A DNA stretch of 64,000 bases, taken from positions 1 to 64,000 of the forward strand of contig JAQGNH010000389.1 in the NCBI GenBank assembly GCA_028291945.1, given 5' to 3'. Position numbers and translations under genes: made by a program. The notes beneath the pieces were generated by a model, which saw only the letters and a list, made by a program, of their open reading frames with translations, had not been told where the DNA came from and ran no database searches. Positions 16,187 to 25,706 of this stretch are shown piece after piece. The DNA comes from Betaproteobacteria bacterium (GTDB lineage Bacteria; Pseudomonadota; Gammaproteobacteria; Burkholderiales; SG8-41). Within the stretch, counting starts at the first letter, position 1. Every line of letters starts with the position of its first letter.

Positions 16187-17167
16187 ATGCGATTAATTTG
16201 CGCAATCAAGTTTCCGCGATTCTACACGTCCGAAGCCCCGCGCCTGATCAAGGCATGCAATTCATCAAATGCTCAACGCTTGCCCGCCCTGCGCTGGATG
16301 GCATTGTGCGTCGCAGTGATGTACGCCAGCGCCGCGGCACAGCCAGCCGTGGAAATGGCTGCGCTTGAAGCGGCGGCGCAGCGCGGCGACGTGCCCGCGT
16401 TGATGACGCTCGCCGGAATATACGAGCGCGGCGAGAACGTCGAGCAGGATTTCGCCAGGTCCAACGCGCTTTATTGCAAGGCGGCCGCGCGCGGCAACGT
16501 TGACGCGATACTGAAGCTCGGGTTGATCTATGCCTCTGGACGCGAAATGATGCCCAATGAAGGCGTGGGCGCGCTGCTGATCAACAAAGCGGCCGAGCTC
16601 GGCAGCGAGCGCGCCAAGGAGCTTCTTGCCTACATCAGCCGCGGAGTTGGCAGTGTAGTCCCTGAATGCATGAACGAACCGATTGCAAATGTGGTTGTAT
16701 CTCGGTCCGCGCCGAAAGTGAGAAAGGACATCGCGCTGCTGGTGCAATACTGGGCGCCGCAGTATTCGGTCGACCCCGAGCTCGTGATGGCGTTGATCGC
16801 TGTCGAATCCAGATTCGATGCAACCGCCGTGTCGCCGAAAAACGCGCAGGGCCTGATGCAGCTGATCCCAGCGACCGCTGCACGCTTTGGCGTGAAGAAC
16901 GCCTTCAACCCGCTCGATAACCTGAAAGGTGGGCTTGCGTACCTGCGCTGGCTGATGGCGTACTTCAAAGGCGATGTTGCGTTGGTGCTTGCTGCCTACA
17001 ACGCCGGCGAGGAGACCGTCGAGCGGTACCGCGGCGTTCCCCCGTACCGCGAAACTCGCGACTACGTAAAACAGATTACGAGCGTCTACAGAAAGCCCAG
17101 CCACCCATACCTCGCGGAGCTCGTGACGCCATCAAGCATCATGAACCGAATAAAACGAACCGAGTAA
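16187..17167 (+). CDS. Lytic transglycosylase with Sel1-like repeats
   Basis: The start at 16187 is preceded by AAAGAG; others are possible because the true signal peptide seems to be LRWMALCVAVMYASAAAQ further in. After it come Sel1-type helical repeats (DVPALMTLAGIYERGENVEQ, then NVDAILKLGLIYASGREM). A C-terminal SLT domain follows with the catalytic Glu in IAVESRFDA, then NAQGLMQLIPATAARFGV and LAAYNAGEETVERY. Such proteins cleave the MurNAc-GlcNAc bond of peptidoglycan in the periplasm, in remodelling or insertion of envelope machines. No secretion system is adjacent. Confidence 0.85.
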   Translation: MRLICAIKFPRFYTSEAPRLIKACNSSNAQRLPALRWMALCVAVMYASAAAQPAVEMAALEAAAQRGDVPALMTLAGIYERGENVEQDFARSNALYCKAAARGNVDAILKLGLIYASGREMMPNEGVGALLINKAAELGSERAKELLAYISRGVGSVVPECMNEPIANVVVSRSAPKVRKDIALLVQYWAPQYSVDPELVMALIAVESRFDATAVSPKNAQGLMQLIPATAARFGVKNAFNPLDNLKGGLAYLRWLMAYFKGDVALVLAAYNAGEETVERYRGVPPYRETRDYVKQITSVYRKPSHPYLAELVTPSSIMNRIKRTE

Positions 17168-17177
17168 GGCTCCGAAT

Positions 17178-17240
17178 TGGGGTCAGGTCCAGATTTGCTG
17201 ATATGTGGACCTGACCCCATTTACTCTGACCCCATTTACT
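17178..17240. repeat. GGGGTCAGGTCC inverted repeat, copy 3
   Basis: GGGGTCAGGTCCAGATT and ATGTGGACCTGACCCC form the arms, followed by a second TGACCCCATTTACTC. It is a divergent member of the family at 3513 and 4460. It sits between two convergent genes and overlaps the last bases of the amidohydrolase. Confidence 0.65.
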
Positions 17241-18264
17241 CCTGCGCGATCCGATAGATTCTCGCGGCCGTGTCATGGAACATCGCGGCACGTTCCGCAG
17301 CCGAATAGCTTTTGGAAAAACGTTTGAACGCGTTGTACATGACGTTGTAGGAAAACGATACCTTGTCCACCGGGAAGTTGCTCTCGAACATACTGCGCGC
17401 GGGCGTGAATTTTTCGATGCAGTAGGTCAGAAACGGAGCCATCGAGGCTGCCAGCTCTTCCGAGCCGATGGGCTTCTCGCGCGTATGCCAGTCGAAACCG
17501 CAGCGGACCATTCCCAGGCCGCCGAGTTTGACTACGACGTTGGGACAGGCCGCCACGGCAGCGATGCCCTTGCGCCAGGTGTCCATGATCTCGTCGTTTC
17601 GATTGGCATAGGGTCCCTCCCGCAGCAGCCCGCCAACGTGGTTCAGCACGATGGTCAGTTCGGGGACCGCCTTGGCAAAAGCAGCCATCTCGTGGAGTTG
17701 CGGGTGGTAACACCATCCCTCAAGCGTGAATCCCATGCGTGCCAGCACCCGCGCGCCGGCCCGAAACTGATCGCTGGCAAGCTGGCCCTGTATCTTATGC
17801 AAGGCGCTGTTTTCGACCTCGGGATGCGGGTCCCAGGTCACTGAATGCCGAATGCCGCGAAACCGATTGGGACTCGCCGCCTGCAAGGCTTCCAGCACCG
17901 GTGCGACCCGCTCGCCGAGGTTCAGGTTGGCATGCCCGATAATTGCCGCGGCGGCGCGGCCCGGGCCGTACAAGCCGCTGGCACTTGCGGCGGCCTGACC
18001 CTGGACAAATTCAACTTCGCCGACCGGACGCATTTCTTGCGGTCCGTCCTTGCGGTACATCGAGCGGCACTCGATGAAAACCGTGGAGCGCACGTTGTGA
18101 CCGCTTTGCATATCCGCCGCCAATTCGTCGAGCAGATAACGCTGATAGGGAATGCGCGCCGAGCGACGATCCCAAAAGTGATGATGGGGATCGCAAATGG
18201 GCAGCTCCGGTTCCAGAGCGGGTTCCGAAGTCAGAGCGTGCCAGTCATTGCTTCCGAACGGCAT
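17236..18264 (-). CDS. Amidohydrolase-2 family (TIM-barrel) metal hydrolase
   Basis: A 342-residue protein starting MPFGSNDWHAL. DPHHHFWDRR near residue 25 is the N-terminal metal motif of the amidohydrolase-2/lactonase group. FRGIRHSVTWDPHPE, IVLNHVGG with a conserved His, and MFESNFPVDK with the C-terminal Asp complete the set. Relatives hydrolyse lactones of sugar acids or decarboxylate aromatic acids. It is followed on the same strand, after 177 bases, by nothing but lies downstream of two tandem Bug genes reading the same way (19440 and 18442), so it may process their ligand. Confidence 0.85.
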   Translation of the reverse strand: MPFGSNDWHALTSEPALEPELPICDPHHHFWDRRSARIPYQRYLLDELAADMQSGHNVRSTVFIECRSMYRKDGPQEMRPVGEVEFVQGQAAASASGLYGPGRAAAAIIGHANLNLGERVAPVLEALQAASPNRFRGIRHSVTWDPHPEVENSALHKIQGQLASDQFRAGARVLARMGFTLEGWCYHPQLHEMAAFAKAVPELTIVLNHVGGLLREGPYANRNDEIMDTWRKGIAAVAACPNVVVKLGGLGMVRCGFDWHTREKPIGSEELAASMAPFLTYCIEKFTPARSMFESNFPVDKVSFSYNVMYNAFKRFSKSYSAAERAAMFHDTAARIYRIAQE

Positions 18265-18441
18265 AAGAGTTCCTCCGTGACAGGATGTGGCGACTCAGTC
18301 AGCGTACGTCGCCGGGTTTTAACTTCGATAGCGTATCCGGGTCAAGCCAATCGCATTCGCCACGGAGGCGCTTCTGATGCCCTTCAGGTTATTCACGTCT
18401 CGCTGTGTGGTCAACGGAGCCGATAGGCCGCCGGGACACCA

Positions 18442-19416
18442 TCACTCCAGCTTGATGTTCGCGTACTTGATGATCTTCGCGTACTTGGCGATCTCCGATT
18501 TGAGCATCGCAGCGGTCTGCTCCGCGTCGTTGTAGTACGGCTCGAACCCTTGGGCGTTCAACTTCTCCTTCGTGTCCGGCATGGCCACGATTTTTCTAAT
18601 CTCGGCGGATATCCTGTCGATGATCGGTTTCGGGATACCGGCCGGTCCGCCGACGCCTTGCCAATTCGTCAGCGTCATGGCCGGCAACCCTTCCTCGGCG
18701 AACGTAGGAACGTCCGGAAACGCTGCGACGCGAGACTCGCCGGTGACCGCGAGTGCACGCAGGCGGCCGCCCTTTATTTGCGAAGCGACGTTGGCGGGAT
18801 TCGACATGAAGAAATCGATGTGGCCGCCCATCAGATCCGACACCGCGGGGCCGCCGCCTTTGTACGGAATCTGCCGCGTCTTGATGCCCGCCTCGATATT
18901 GAGAAGCTCGGCCAACAGGTGGGTCGCTCCGCCGGTGGCGGACGTGCCGTACGTAAGCTGCGCCGGCTTCGCTTTCGCAAGCGCGATCAGCTCCTTCACT
19001 GTATTCACCGGCAGCGAGGGCGCCACCACCAACACGTTCTCGTAACTCAACATGGTGGCAATAGGCGCGATGTCCTTCAGTGCGTCGTACGGAGTTTTCA
19101 CCAGCGTGTGGTTAGTCGCCAGCGCGTTGCCCAGGGAGACGAGTGTGTAGCCATCCGGGCGTGATTTGACGGCGGCCGAGGTCCCGATCACGGTGTTGGC
19201 CCCGGGCCGATTGTCCACGATGACCGGCTGTCCCCACGCTTCGCTGAGTCGCTGTCCGAACAAACGTGCGGTGAAGCTTGTGCTGCCTCCCGGCGCATAC
19301 GGTGTGATGTAGCGTATCGGCTTATTGGGGTAGTCCTGCTGCGCGGCCGCGCCTGCGCCGAATGCGCTCATGACGAACCACCCAAGCAGCCGCGCACACT
19401 TCCTGCAAGCGCTCAT
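18442..19416 (-). CDS. Bug/TctC-family periplasmic solute-binding protein
   Basis: A 324-residue protein with signal peptide ending FGAGAAAQ, then YPNKPIRYITPYAPGGSTSF, DNRPGANTVIG, SRPDGYT and PYKGGGPAVSDLMGGH, ending YAKIIKYANIKLE. The PYAPGG loop and STSF sequence distinguish it from most others here. It begins 23 bases after the stop of the Bug gene at 19440, so the two are almost certainly co-transcribed. The amidohydrolase gene lies downstream on the same strand. Confidence 0.92.
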   Translation of the reverse strand: MSACRKCARLLGWFVMSAFGAGAAAQQDYPNKPIRYITPYAPGGSTSFTARLFGQRLSEAWGQPVIVDNRPGANTVIGTSAAVKSRPDGYTLVSLGNALATNHTLVKTPYDALKDIAPIATMLSYENVLVVAPSLPVNTVKELIALAKAKPAQLTYGTSATGGATHLLAELLNIEAGIKTRQIPYKGGGPAVSDLMGGHIDFFMSNPANVASQIKGGRLRALAVTGESRVAAFPDVPTFAEEGLPAMTLTNWQGVGGPAGIPKPIIDRISAEIRKIVAMPDTKEKLNAQGFEPYYNDAEQTAAMLKSEIAKYAKIIKYANIKLE

Positions 19417-19439
19417 CCCGTGCCTCCGCCATGTTGGTG

Positions 19440-20414
19440 CTACTCCGGCCTCAATACGCCGTCACGTATCAACGCCCGCACACGCGCCGCCTGATCCATC
19501 ACGAACTTCGTCGCGTCCTCCGGCGAGCCGCCGACAATATCCATGCCGAGATCACCGAGGCGGCGGCGCGTCTCCGGCTGCGCGAGCGCGTCGTTCACGC
19601 CGGCGTTCAACTTCTGCACGATCGCGCGCGGCGTGCGCGCCGGCGCCGCCATGCCGTAGAAATTGGGTGCTTCTGCGTTGCTGATGCCGGCCTCTGCCAG
19701 CGTCGGCACGTCGGGGATCGAAGCCAAGCGCTGCGGCCCCGCCACCGCGATCACGCGCACACGGTTGGACCGGATCTGCGCCTCTGCGGACGCGACCGAG
19801 GTGTGCATGCCGGCGACCTGGCCGCTCACGATATCGACCAATGCCAGCGCTGCGCCCTTATATGGCACGTGCGTCAGCTTCACGCCGGCGGCAGAGGTGA
19901 AGATCGCCATGCTCACGTGAGGCGTGCTGTTGACGCCGGCCGAGGCCCAGTTCACCTTGCCGGGATTCGCCTTGATGTAATCGACGAATTCGCGCGGTGT
20001 GTTCGCCGGAAACGAAGGCGTGACGATGAGGACCATGGGCGTGGCGGCCGCAATGGCTACGTACGCGAAATCTTCGACGCGGTAGGGCGGCTTCTTCGAA
20101 AGCAGCGGATTGCCGATGTTGGGTCCGCCGGTGGCGAGCAGCACCGTGTAACCATCCGGCGCAGCGCGCGCGACCATTTCCCCGGCGATCATGCCGCCCG
20201 CGCCCGGGCGGTTGTCGATGACGATCTGCCGTCCCCAGATTTCCGTGAGGCGCTGGGCAACAATGCGTGCGATGACGTCGTTCGAGGCGCCGGGCGCGAA
20301 TCCAACGAGCCACCGGATTGGCTTCGAAGGAAATCCGGGCGCCGGACCCGATTTCTCGGCCGCGATGCCTGTGGTTGCGAAGTAAAACGACAGTACGAGC
20401 CATGCGAGCTTCAT
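19440..20414 (-). CDS. Bug/TctC-family periplasmic solute-binding protein
   Basis: A 324-residue protein; CGGAGGCGCCT precedes the ATG. The signal peptide is MKLAWLVLSFYFATTGIAA, followed by FPSKPIRWLVGFAPGASND, DNRPGAGGMIAG and PYKGAALALVDIVSGQ. Its C-terminus (ATKFVMDQAARVRALIRDG) is the closest match to the relic at 15646. It is the first gene of a two-Bug operon, and its partner (18442) is only moderately similar, so the pair probably provides two ligand specificities. Confidence 0.92.
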   Translation of the reverse strand: MKLAWLVLSFYFATTGIAAEKSGPAPGFPSKPIRWLVGFAPGASNDVIARIVAQRLTEIWGRQIVIDNRPGAGGMIAGEMVARAAPDGYTVLLATGGPNIGNPLLSKKPPYRVEDFAYVAIAAATPMVLIVTPSFPANTPREFVDYIKANPGKVNWASAGVNSTPHVSMAIFTSAAGVKLTHVPYKGAALALVDIVSGQVAGMHTSVASAEAQIRSNRVRVIAVAGPQRLASIPDVPTLAEAGISNAEAPNFYGMAAPARTPRAIVQKLNAGVNDALAQPETRRRLGDLGMDIVGGSPEDATKFVMDQAARVRALIRDGVLRPE

Positions 20415-20913
20415 AGGCGCCTCCGCTCGAATCGCTGCGTTTCAACTACTGAGGGGCAGGCTCCATTGTGTGCTTTTCGGCGGGCGGCGCAACTGACAAC
20501 CGTTCACGGCCGCTTTTCCCCATGGGGGTCGCATGTGAATGTCGGAATGTTCAACAGCATGTCGAAGCGTGGCGAGAAGGCGTGAAGCGTCGGGACAGGG
20601 TGGGCGCAAGTTGCTGTACGAGGAAGTGGGGCGCACGTCCCCGAGACACCTCGTTCAGGCTCGGCAAATTGAATCGCCGCAACCTATACATTTGCGAGAC
20701 GTCGCGGCGATTACGCCATCGATATGCCATCCGCATCCCGATCCGCACGAAGTGCCGAGCATCCTATCTGGACCATCGAATGATTCGTGTGGGCATGGAA
20801 TTGCGCCTCGCGGGCATTCAATGCCATGACTCGGTGAGACGAAAATGCACGGAAGGAGAAACCCTTGCGAGCGGCTGTTCGTTTCAACCTTTTCAATTGC
20901 GTCAGGAGTGGCC
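20415..20913. other. Gap with a repeat copy and no clear gene
   Basis: At 20467-20520 the plus-strand text GCGGGCGGCGCAACTGACAA matches the region at 27297 with one change. Read on the minus strand it gives GKSGRERLSVAPPAEK, like the C-terminus of the binding protein at 27286 (EKSGVKGLSVAPPAKK). The remaining 390 bases contain only shadow ORFs and presumably the promoters of the Bug operon and of the TPR gene. Confidence 0.45.
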
Positions 20914-21732
20914 ATGTCAGTAAAGCCAGTCATCTTCAGCGTCCTTCTCGCTGCTGCCATACTCGTCAACGGACCCGTCATTGCGGCGGATCCGACGATC
21001 GATCAGGTCTACCAGGCGGCCGAGGCCGGCAAGCTCAGCGAGGCACAGCGCATGATGGACCAGGTGCTTCGCGATCATCCTTCCAGTGGCAGGGCGCACT
21101 ATGTGGAGTCGGAGTTACTGGCCAGGCAAGGCCGATTGACAGAGGCGGCAGCGGAGCTCAGAACCGCCGAACGCCTGGAGCCCGGCCTGCCGTTCACAAA
21201 CGCGCAGGCGGTCCAGGAGCTCGAACGACGCATCGGCGCGTTGTCCAATACCCCCGCCGCGTCTGGCGGCATCTCCTCGCGCACGATACTGATCGGTGCC
21301 GCGCTCGTGATCCTCATACTTGTCGTCATGCGCGCAATGCGTCGGCGTAACACAGAGCTCGGCACCCGAGCAGCTGCCCTCCCTTACGGCTACCCGGGTG
21401 CACCAGGCCCTGCCAGCCCGCCGCTGCCACCCTACGGCGGTGGACCTGCGCCGGGTGCGCCGGCAGCGCCCGCGGCCGGCGGGATGGGGGCCGGCATTCT
21501 GGGTGGCCTGGCGACCGGGGCGGCCGTGGGAGCGGGGGTCGTCGCCGGTGAAGCGTTGGCCCATCGTCTCGGCGGCGGGACTTCAGGGCTCGAGCCGGTC
21601 CCGCCCGGGAGTGGCCCGGGGCAATCGGTGCCCGATGACATGGGCGGGAACGACTTCGGGATCTCCGACGGGTCGTCATGGGACGATGCGGGCGGGGGCG
21701 GTGACCCGGGCGGCGGAAGCGATTGGACCTAA
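20914..21732 (+). CDS. Exported TPR protein with transmembrane segment and Gly-rich tail
   Basis: The start at 20914 has AGGAG 5 bases upstream and begins a signal peptide (SVKPVIFSVLLAAAILVNG). A TPR-like helical region follows (about residues 28-105: TIDQVYQAAEAGKLSEAQRM, ELLARQGRLTEAAAELRTAE). There is then one transmembrane helix (TILIGAALVILILVVMRAM) and a Pro/Gly-rich tail ending GNDFGISDGSSWDD and a Gly-Asp run. The tail with a final acidic aromatic cluster recurs in uncharacterised proteobacterial membrane proteins. It probably scaffolds protein contacts at the membrane. I do not recognise a specific family name. Confidence 0.7.
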   Translation: MSVKPVIFSVLLAAAILVNGPVIAADPTIDQVYQAAEAGKLSEAQRMMDQVLRDHPSSGRAHYVESELLARQGRLTEAAAELRTAERLEPGLPFTNAQAVQELERRIGALSNTPAASGGISSRTILIGAALVILILVVMRAMRRRNTELGTRAAALPYGYPGAPGPASPPLPPYGGGPAPGAPAAPAAGGMGAGILGGLATGAAVGAGVVAGEALAHRLGGGTSGLEPVPPGSGPGQSVPDDMGGNDFGISDGSSWDDAGGGGDPGGGSDWT

Positions 21733-21893
21733 GCGCGCTGCTCGCTTTGACGAAACGTACGGTGACCACCAGGCGCGGCTGCGGGTACTCGCAACGACAC
21801 TTACTGACCTCGATAGCGCGAACGGGGTCTCATGAATAGATTCCTTACCGCCGGCCAGCGCCAGGCGTCAAAGCCCACGAAAGGAAATGACAG

Positions 21894-22868
21894 ATGGAAG
21901 CGCGCCTTCTTGGCAACACTGGAATCCAGATCGCGCCGCTGGTGCTCGGCGGCAACGTGTTCGGCTGGACGATAGACGCCAAGACGAGTCTCGACGTCCT
22001 GGACGCCTTCGTCGATCTCGGTTTCAATGCAATCGACACAGCGGACTCTTACTCGGCCTGGGTTCCGGGACATAAAGGCGGGGAGTCCGAGGCGATCATC
22101 GGCAAGTGGCTCAAATCTCACCCGGCCAAACGCGACAAGGTCGTCATCTTCACCAAGGTGGGATCTAACCTGGGAGAGCCGGGCAAGAAAGGCGGCCTTT
22201 CAGCGGCTTGGATTTTCCAGGCCGTCGAAGCCTCGCTGAAGAGGCTGGGCGTCGAGCGCATCGACGTTTATTTTTCCCACTTTCCCGACGCGGAAACTCC
22301 CATCGACGTTACTCTGCGCGCCTACGAGCAACTGCTTGTTTCCGGCAAAGTTCACTCTATCGGCGCGTCCAATCATGACGCCGGACAGCTCAGTCACGCG
22401 CTAAGGGTCGCGCGTGAAAAAGGGTTGCCGCGCTACGAGGTGCTGCAGCCGGAATACAACCTCTACGACCGCGCCTCGTTTGACGGCGAGCTTCGCGATC
22501 TCTGCATGCGAGAGAAGTTGGGTGTCGTTACCTATTTCAGCCTCGCTTCGGGGTTTCTGTCGGGAAAGTACCGCTCCAACGCCGACCTTCAGAAGAGTGC
22601 GCGCGGCGAGATGGTCAGCAAGTATTTCGACGTACGCGGCGCGCGCATTCTTAAGGCTCTCGACGAAATCTCGTCTCGTAACGCGGCAACGCCGGCGGAA
22701 GTCGCCCTCGCGTGGTTGATCGCCCGCGATGGTGTGACCGCTCCGATCGCCAGCGCGACTAATCGCGACCAGGTGAAGAGCTTCCACCGGGCCGCGTCTT
22801 TGACGCTCCCGACCGGGGACATCGCCGCGCTGGATGCGGCAAGCGACATCGCGGTGACAGCGGCTTGA
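21894..22868 (+). CDS. Aldo/keto reductase
   Basis: A 324-residue protein with AAAGGAAATGACAG before the ATG. The AKR catalytic tetrad is visible: Asp and Tyr in NAIDTADSYSAW, Lys in VVIFTKVGSN, and His in VYFSHFPDAETP. GASNHDAGQL and the C-terminal IASATNRDQVKSF, which binds the NADP phosphate, fit AKR families of the YajO/Tas type. It reduces aldehydes or ketones with NAD(P)H in the cytoplasm. It is convergent with the Bug gene at 22937. The substrate is unknown. Confidence 0.88.
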   Translation: MEARLLGNTGIQIAPLVLGGNVFGWTIDAKTSLDVLDAFVDLGFNAIDTADSYSAWVPGHKGGESEAIIGKWLKSHPAKRDKVVIFTKVGSNLGEPGKKGGLSAAWIFQAVEASLKRLGVERIDVYFSHFPDAETPIDVTLRAYEQLLVSGKVHSIGASNHDAGQLSHALRVAREKGLPRYEVLQPEYNLYDRASFDGELRDLCMREKLGVVTYFSLASGFLSGKYRSNADLQKSARGEMVSKYFDVRGARILKALDEISSRNAATPAEVALAWLIARDGVTAPIASATNRDQVKSFHRAASLTLPTGDIAALDAASDIAVTAA

Positions 22869-22936
22869 ACGAGCTCCCGCCGCGCACCCACATATGGAGC
22901 TCGCAGTCGTTCCGAGATTTCGGTACAGCCCGGATC

Positions 22937-23896
22937 TTACTCGCGGATGCCCGCATCCTTGATCAGCGTGCCCCATTTCGCCATGTCCCTTCTTACAGCC
23001 GCGCGAAATTCATCGGGCGAGCTGCCTACGGCTTCCACTCCAAGTCCGGCGTACTTCGCTTTCAGGTCGCTCGCGTTCAGTGCCTTGACGATCTCAGTGT
23101 TGAGCCGGCTGATCACCGCGGACGGCGTGCGTGCAGGTGCGAAAACTCCGATGATCGACAGGGACTCGAATCGGGGCACGCCTTCGGCGGCGACGGTCGG
23201 TAAACCCGGTACGAGCGGAGAGGGTTGTGCGCTCGTGACTGCCAGCGCTTTCATTCGTCCGGATTTGAGCTGCGGTATGACCGAGCCTGCATTCGCGAAC
23301 ATCAGCTGAACTTCACCGGCATACAGCGCGTTGAGTGCTGGCCCATTCCCTCGGTAAGGGACACGCACGATCTTCACCCCTGCCATCGCGTTGAACAATT
23401 CGCCGGTAAGATGCGTCAGCGCGCCTGAAGAGCCCGAAGCGTAATTCAGCGCGCCAGGCTTCGCCTTTGCGAGCGCAACGAGCTCCTTCACCGAATGCGC
23501 GGGAACGGACGGATGAACGATAAGCACGTTCGGTGCGATCGCGATCGACGTAACGGGCAGGAAATCTTTCATCGGATCCCACGGCACGTTGTCTCGCAGA
23601 AACGGGTTCAGCCATAGGGGGCTGCCGTAAGCAATGAGCGTGTAGCCGTCGGGCGGCGCTTTAGCTGCGATTTCCGGCGCGATGCTTCCGCGATTATCTA
23701 CGACGACCTGTTGGCCCAGACCCGCAGACACCGACTGAGCGACGAGCCGCGCGGCGATATCGCTGGCCCCGCCGATTTCGGGCGCCAACATTCTGATCGG
23801 CCTGTTTGGATAGATCTCGGCCACGGCGTTCCCGTGGAGATATTGCAGGCAAAGAACGGCAGCAACGATGCATTTCCGACGCAAACGAAGAACCAT
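22937..23896 (-). CDS. Bug/TctC-family periplasmic solute-binding protein
   Basis: A 319-residue protein. The signal peptide (CIVAAVLCLQYLHGNAVA) is followed by YPNRPIRMLAPEIGGASDI, an unusual first ligand loop lacking the PFPPGG sequence. DNRGSIAPEI, PPDGYTLIAYGSPLWLN and PYRGNGPALNALYAGE follow. It starts only 4 bases after the stop of the DHDPS-family aldolase gene on the same strand, so the two form an operon. The solute is probably a substrate or product of that aldolase (2-keto acid or pyruvate-linked), by inference. Confidence 0.9.
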   Translation of the reverse strand: MVLRLRRKCIVAAVLCLQYLHGNAVAEIYPNRPIRMLAPEIGGASDIAARLVAQSVSAGLGQQVVVDNRGSIAPEIAAKAPPDGYTLIAYGSPLWLNPFLRDNVPWDPMKDFLPVTSIAIAPNVLIVHPSVPAHSVKELVALAKAKPGALNYASGSSGALTHLTGELFNAMAGVKIVRVPYRGNGPALNALYAGEVQLMFANAGSVIPQLKSGRMKALAVTSAQPSPLVPGLPTVAAEGVPRFESLSIIGVFAPARTPSAVISRLNTEIVKALNASDLKAKYAGLGVEAVGSSPDEFRAAVRRDMAKWGTLIKDAGIRE

Positions 23897-23899
23897 GTC

Positions 23900-24847
23900 C
23901 TACGCCGCCGATGCAAGGATGCTTGTGGACTCGAGCAGCCCGGCGGACCGCATCGCCTGCTCGAGCTTGCGGCGCTCGGCATCGTCAAGAGGCAGCAGTG
24001 GTTCGCGCACCATCTCGGACGCGATGATGCCGAGCCTCTTCAGCGCCGCTTTCGTGCGGACGTGGCGCAGCGAGCGCGGCGGGACGCCATAGAGATAATG
24101 CGACATCGGCGCGAGCTCATCGGCGAATTTGCGAGCAGCTTCGTAATCACCGTCACGCGCGGCATTGAAGAGACCGATGACGAGATCGGGCAGAAAACCG
24201 GCGATGCCGAGCAGGACGCCGTCCGCGCCGATGGCGAGCGTCGGTAGCAACGCTGCGTCGTTCGCCGACAGGATCGAGACGTCAGGGCGCGCGCGGCGTA
24301 TCGCGCGGAACTGATCCTGATACAACCCGATGTCCGTGACGGCCTGCTTGACGGCAACGATGGTGGGCACATCCAGGATCCGAATCAGGGTGTCGGTGTC
24401 GAACTGCGCCGACACCGAGTTGAACACGATCAGAGGCAGCGACGTCGCGCTTCCGAGACGGTTGTATAAGGTCTCTGCCTGTCCCGGTCCACGGCTGTTC
24501 TGCCACTCGCGTACCGGAATCACGATAACGGCATCCGCGCCTGAGGCTTCGGCCATTTGTGTTTGCTTGATCATGTCGCGCGTGGAGTTACCGCACACGC
24601 CGGCCACGAGCTTGACGTTGCGGGGCACCACGCGTCGTGCGTCCGCTATGACACGGTTGCGATCCTCGTTCTCGAGAAACGTCCCTTCGCCGGCGTTGAC
24701 GTTGACCACGAGGCCGCGGATATCGCTCCGCGACAGAATCCACCGAAGGTAGCGTTCGAGGCCCGGCTCGTCGATCGATTGGTCGTCGTTCATCGGGCAC
24801 ACCGGTGCGGCGAAGACGCCGGCATAGGTTTTCACGTTCTGTTGCAT
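23900..24847 (-). CDS. DHDPS/NAL-family class I aldolase or dehydratase
   Basis: The start at 24847 (MQQNVKTYAGVFAAPVCPMN) has GGAGCAGAG just upstream; the track's 80 extra residues are unsupported. The 315-residue TIM barrel shows the substrate loop VNVNAGEGTFLENEDRN (in place of the usual GTTGE) and the Schiff-base Lys in TIVAVKQAVTD. VFNSVSAQ occupies the position of the catalytic Tyr (YN in most members), so that Tyr seems to be Phe here. Family reactions include 4-hydroxy-2-oxoacid aldol cleavage and 5-keto-4-deoxyglucarate dehydration. It is coupled to the Bug gene downstream. Confidence 0.82.
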   Translation of the reverse strand: MQQNVKTYAGVFAAPVCPMNDDQSIDEPGLERYLRWILSRSDIRGLVVNVNAGEGTFLENEDRNRVIADARRVVPRNVKLVAGVCGNSTRDMIKQTQMAEASGADAVIVIPVREWQNSRGPGQAETLYNRLGSATSLPLIVFNSVSAQFDTDTLIRILDVPTIVAVKQAVTDIGLYQDQFRAIRRARPDVSILSANDAALLPTLAIGADGVLLGIAGFLPDLVIGLFNAARDGDYEAARKFADELAPMSHYLYGVPPRSLRHVRTKAALKRLGIIASEMVREPLLPLDDAERRKLEQAMRSAGLLESTSILASAA

Positions 24848-25102
24848 CTCTGCTCCCGTACAAGACATGGAATGATTGCGCGTCTGCATGGCCACATGCA
24901 GAAGGAAGCTTGTCGATTCCAGAAATGGGGGCGATTGTACCCCGCCGGTGATTCCAACTCGTCCGAACAATCTTCCAGCTCTGCGCGAAGCCCAAGCACG
25001 CTGCAGCGGCTGGACACTTGCAAACGAGAGCGGCAGCAAGAACGCGATAACGCGGCGCGCGATTCCGGAAGAAGCCCGCCGCCGCACGCGTCAAAATCGC
25101 CT

Positions 25103-25585
25103 CATGACGCTGCAGGCAATCAATCCCGCCACCGGTCAGGTGGTCGGGGCTTACGACGACACTTCGATCGAGCGCGTCACGGTATTGTCGAGCACGCTCA
25201 CGACGCGTTCCTCGACTGGCGCCGCACGAAATCGCCGACCGCTCGGCGCCCATTCGCAGGGGCGGCGGAGAACCTCCGTGCGCGCGAGCGCGAGACGCGA
25301 CCCTGATGCAAGATCGTCCCGGTCGCCAACGAGGACGAAGCGATCGAGATGGCCAACAACTCGATCTACGGCCTGGGCAGTTGCGTGGTCACGCGGGACA
25401 GGCCGAAGGGCGAGCGCATCGCAGCGGAGCTCATGGAAAGCGGCCTCGCCTACGTGAACAGCGACATCGAAGAAGACCCCGCGCTTGCCCTTCGGTGGAA
25501 TCAAGGCGTCCCGTTACGGCCGCGAGATGTCGTCGTACGGCGTCAGGGAGTTCGTCAATATCAAAACGGTGTACGTCGCTTGAGC
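25103..25585 (+). pseudogene. Aldehyde dehydrogenase pseudogene with internal deletion
   Basis: The start reads MTLQAINPATGQVVGAYDD, the usual N-terminus of succinate-semialdehyde-type dehydrogenases. It continues in other frames with VEHAHDAFLDWRRTK and AAENLRARERE. It then jumps to the C-terminal region PVANEDEAIEMANNSIYGLG and, in another frame, [20 protein letters not shown]. The NAD-binding and catalytic Cys regions, over 300 residues, are missing, and there are at least three frameshifts. No functional product is expected. Confidence 0.8.
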
Positions 25586-25706
25586 CTTGAACGGCGGTCA
25601 GATCAACGCTTCAGCAGCTACCCACAACTCTTCAGCAAGATCAGGAAAGAGCGCGCGCGGCGCCAAGATTAAGCTAAGAGAGTCCACTCTCGATGGAGAA
25701 CCTGAC

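Noticed and set aside
19431-20585. 384-residue plus-strand ORF
   Set aside because: Antisense shadow of the Bug gene at 19440; Arg/His-rich with no family motifs.
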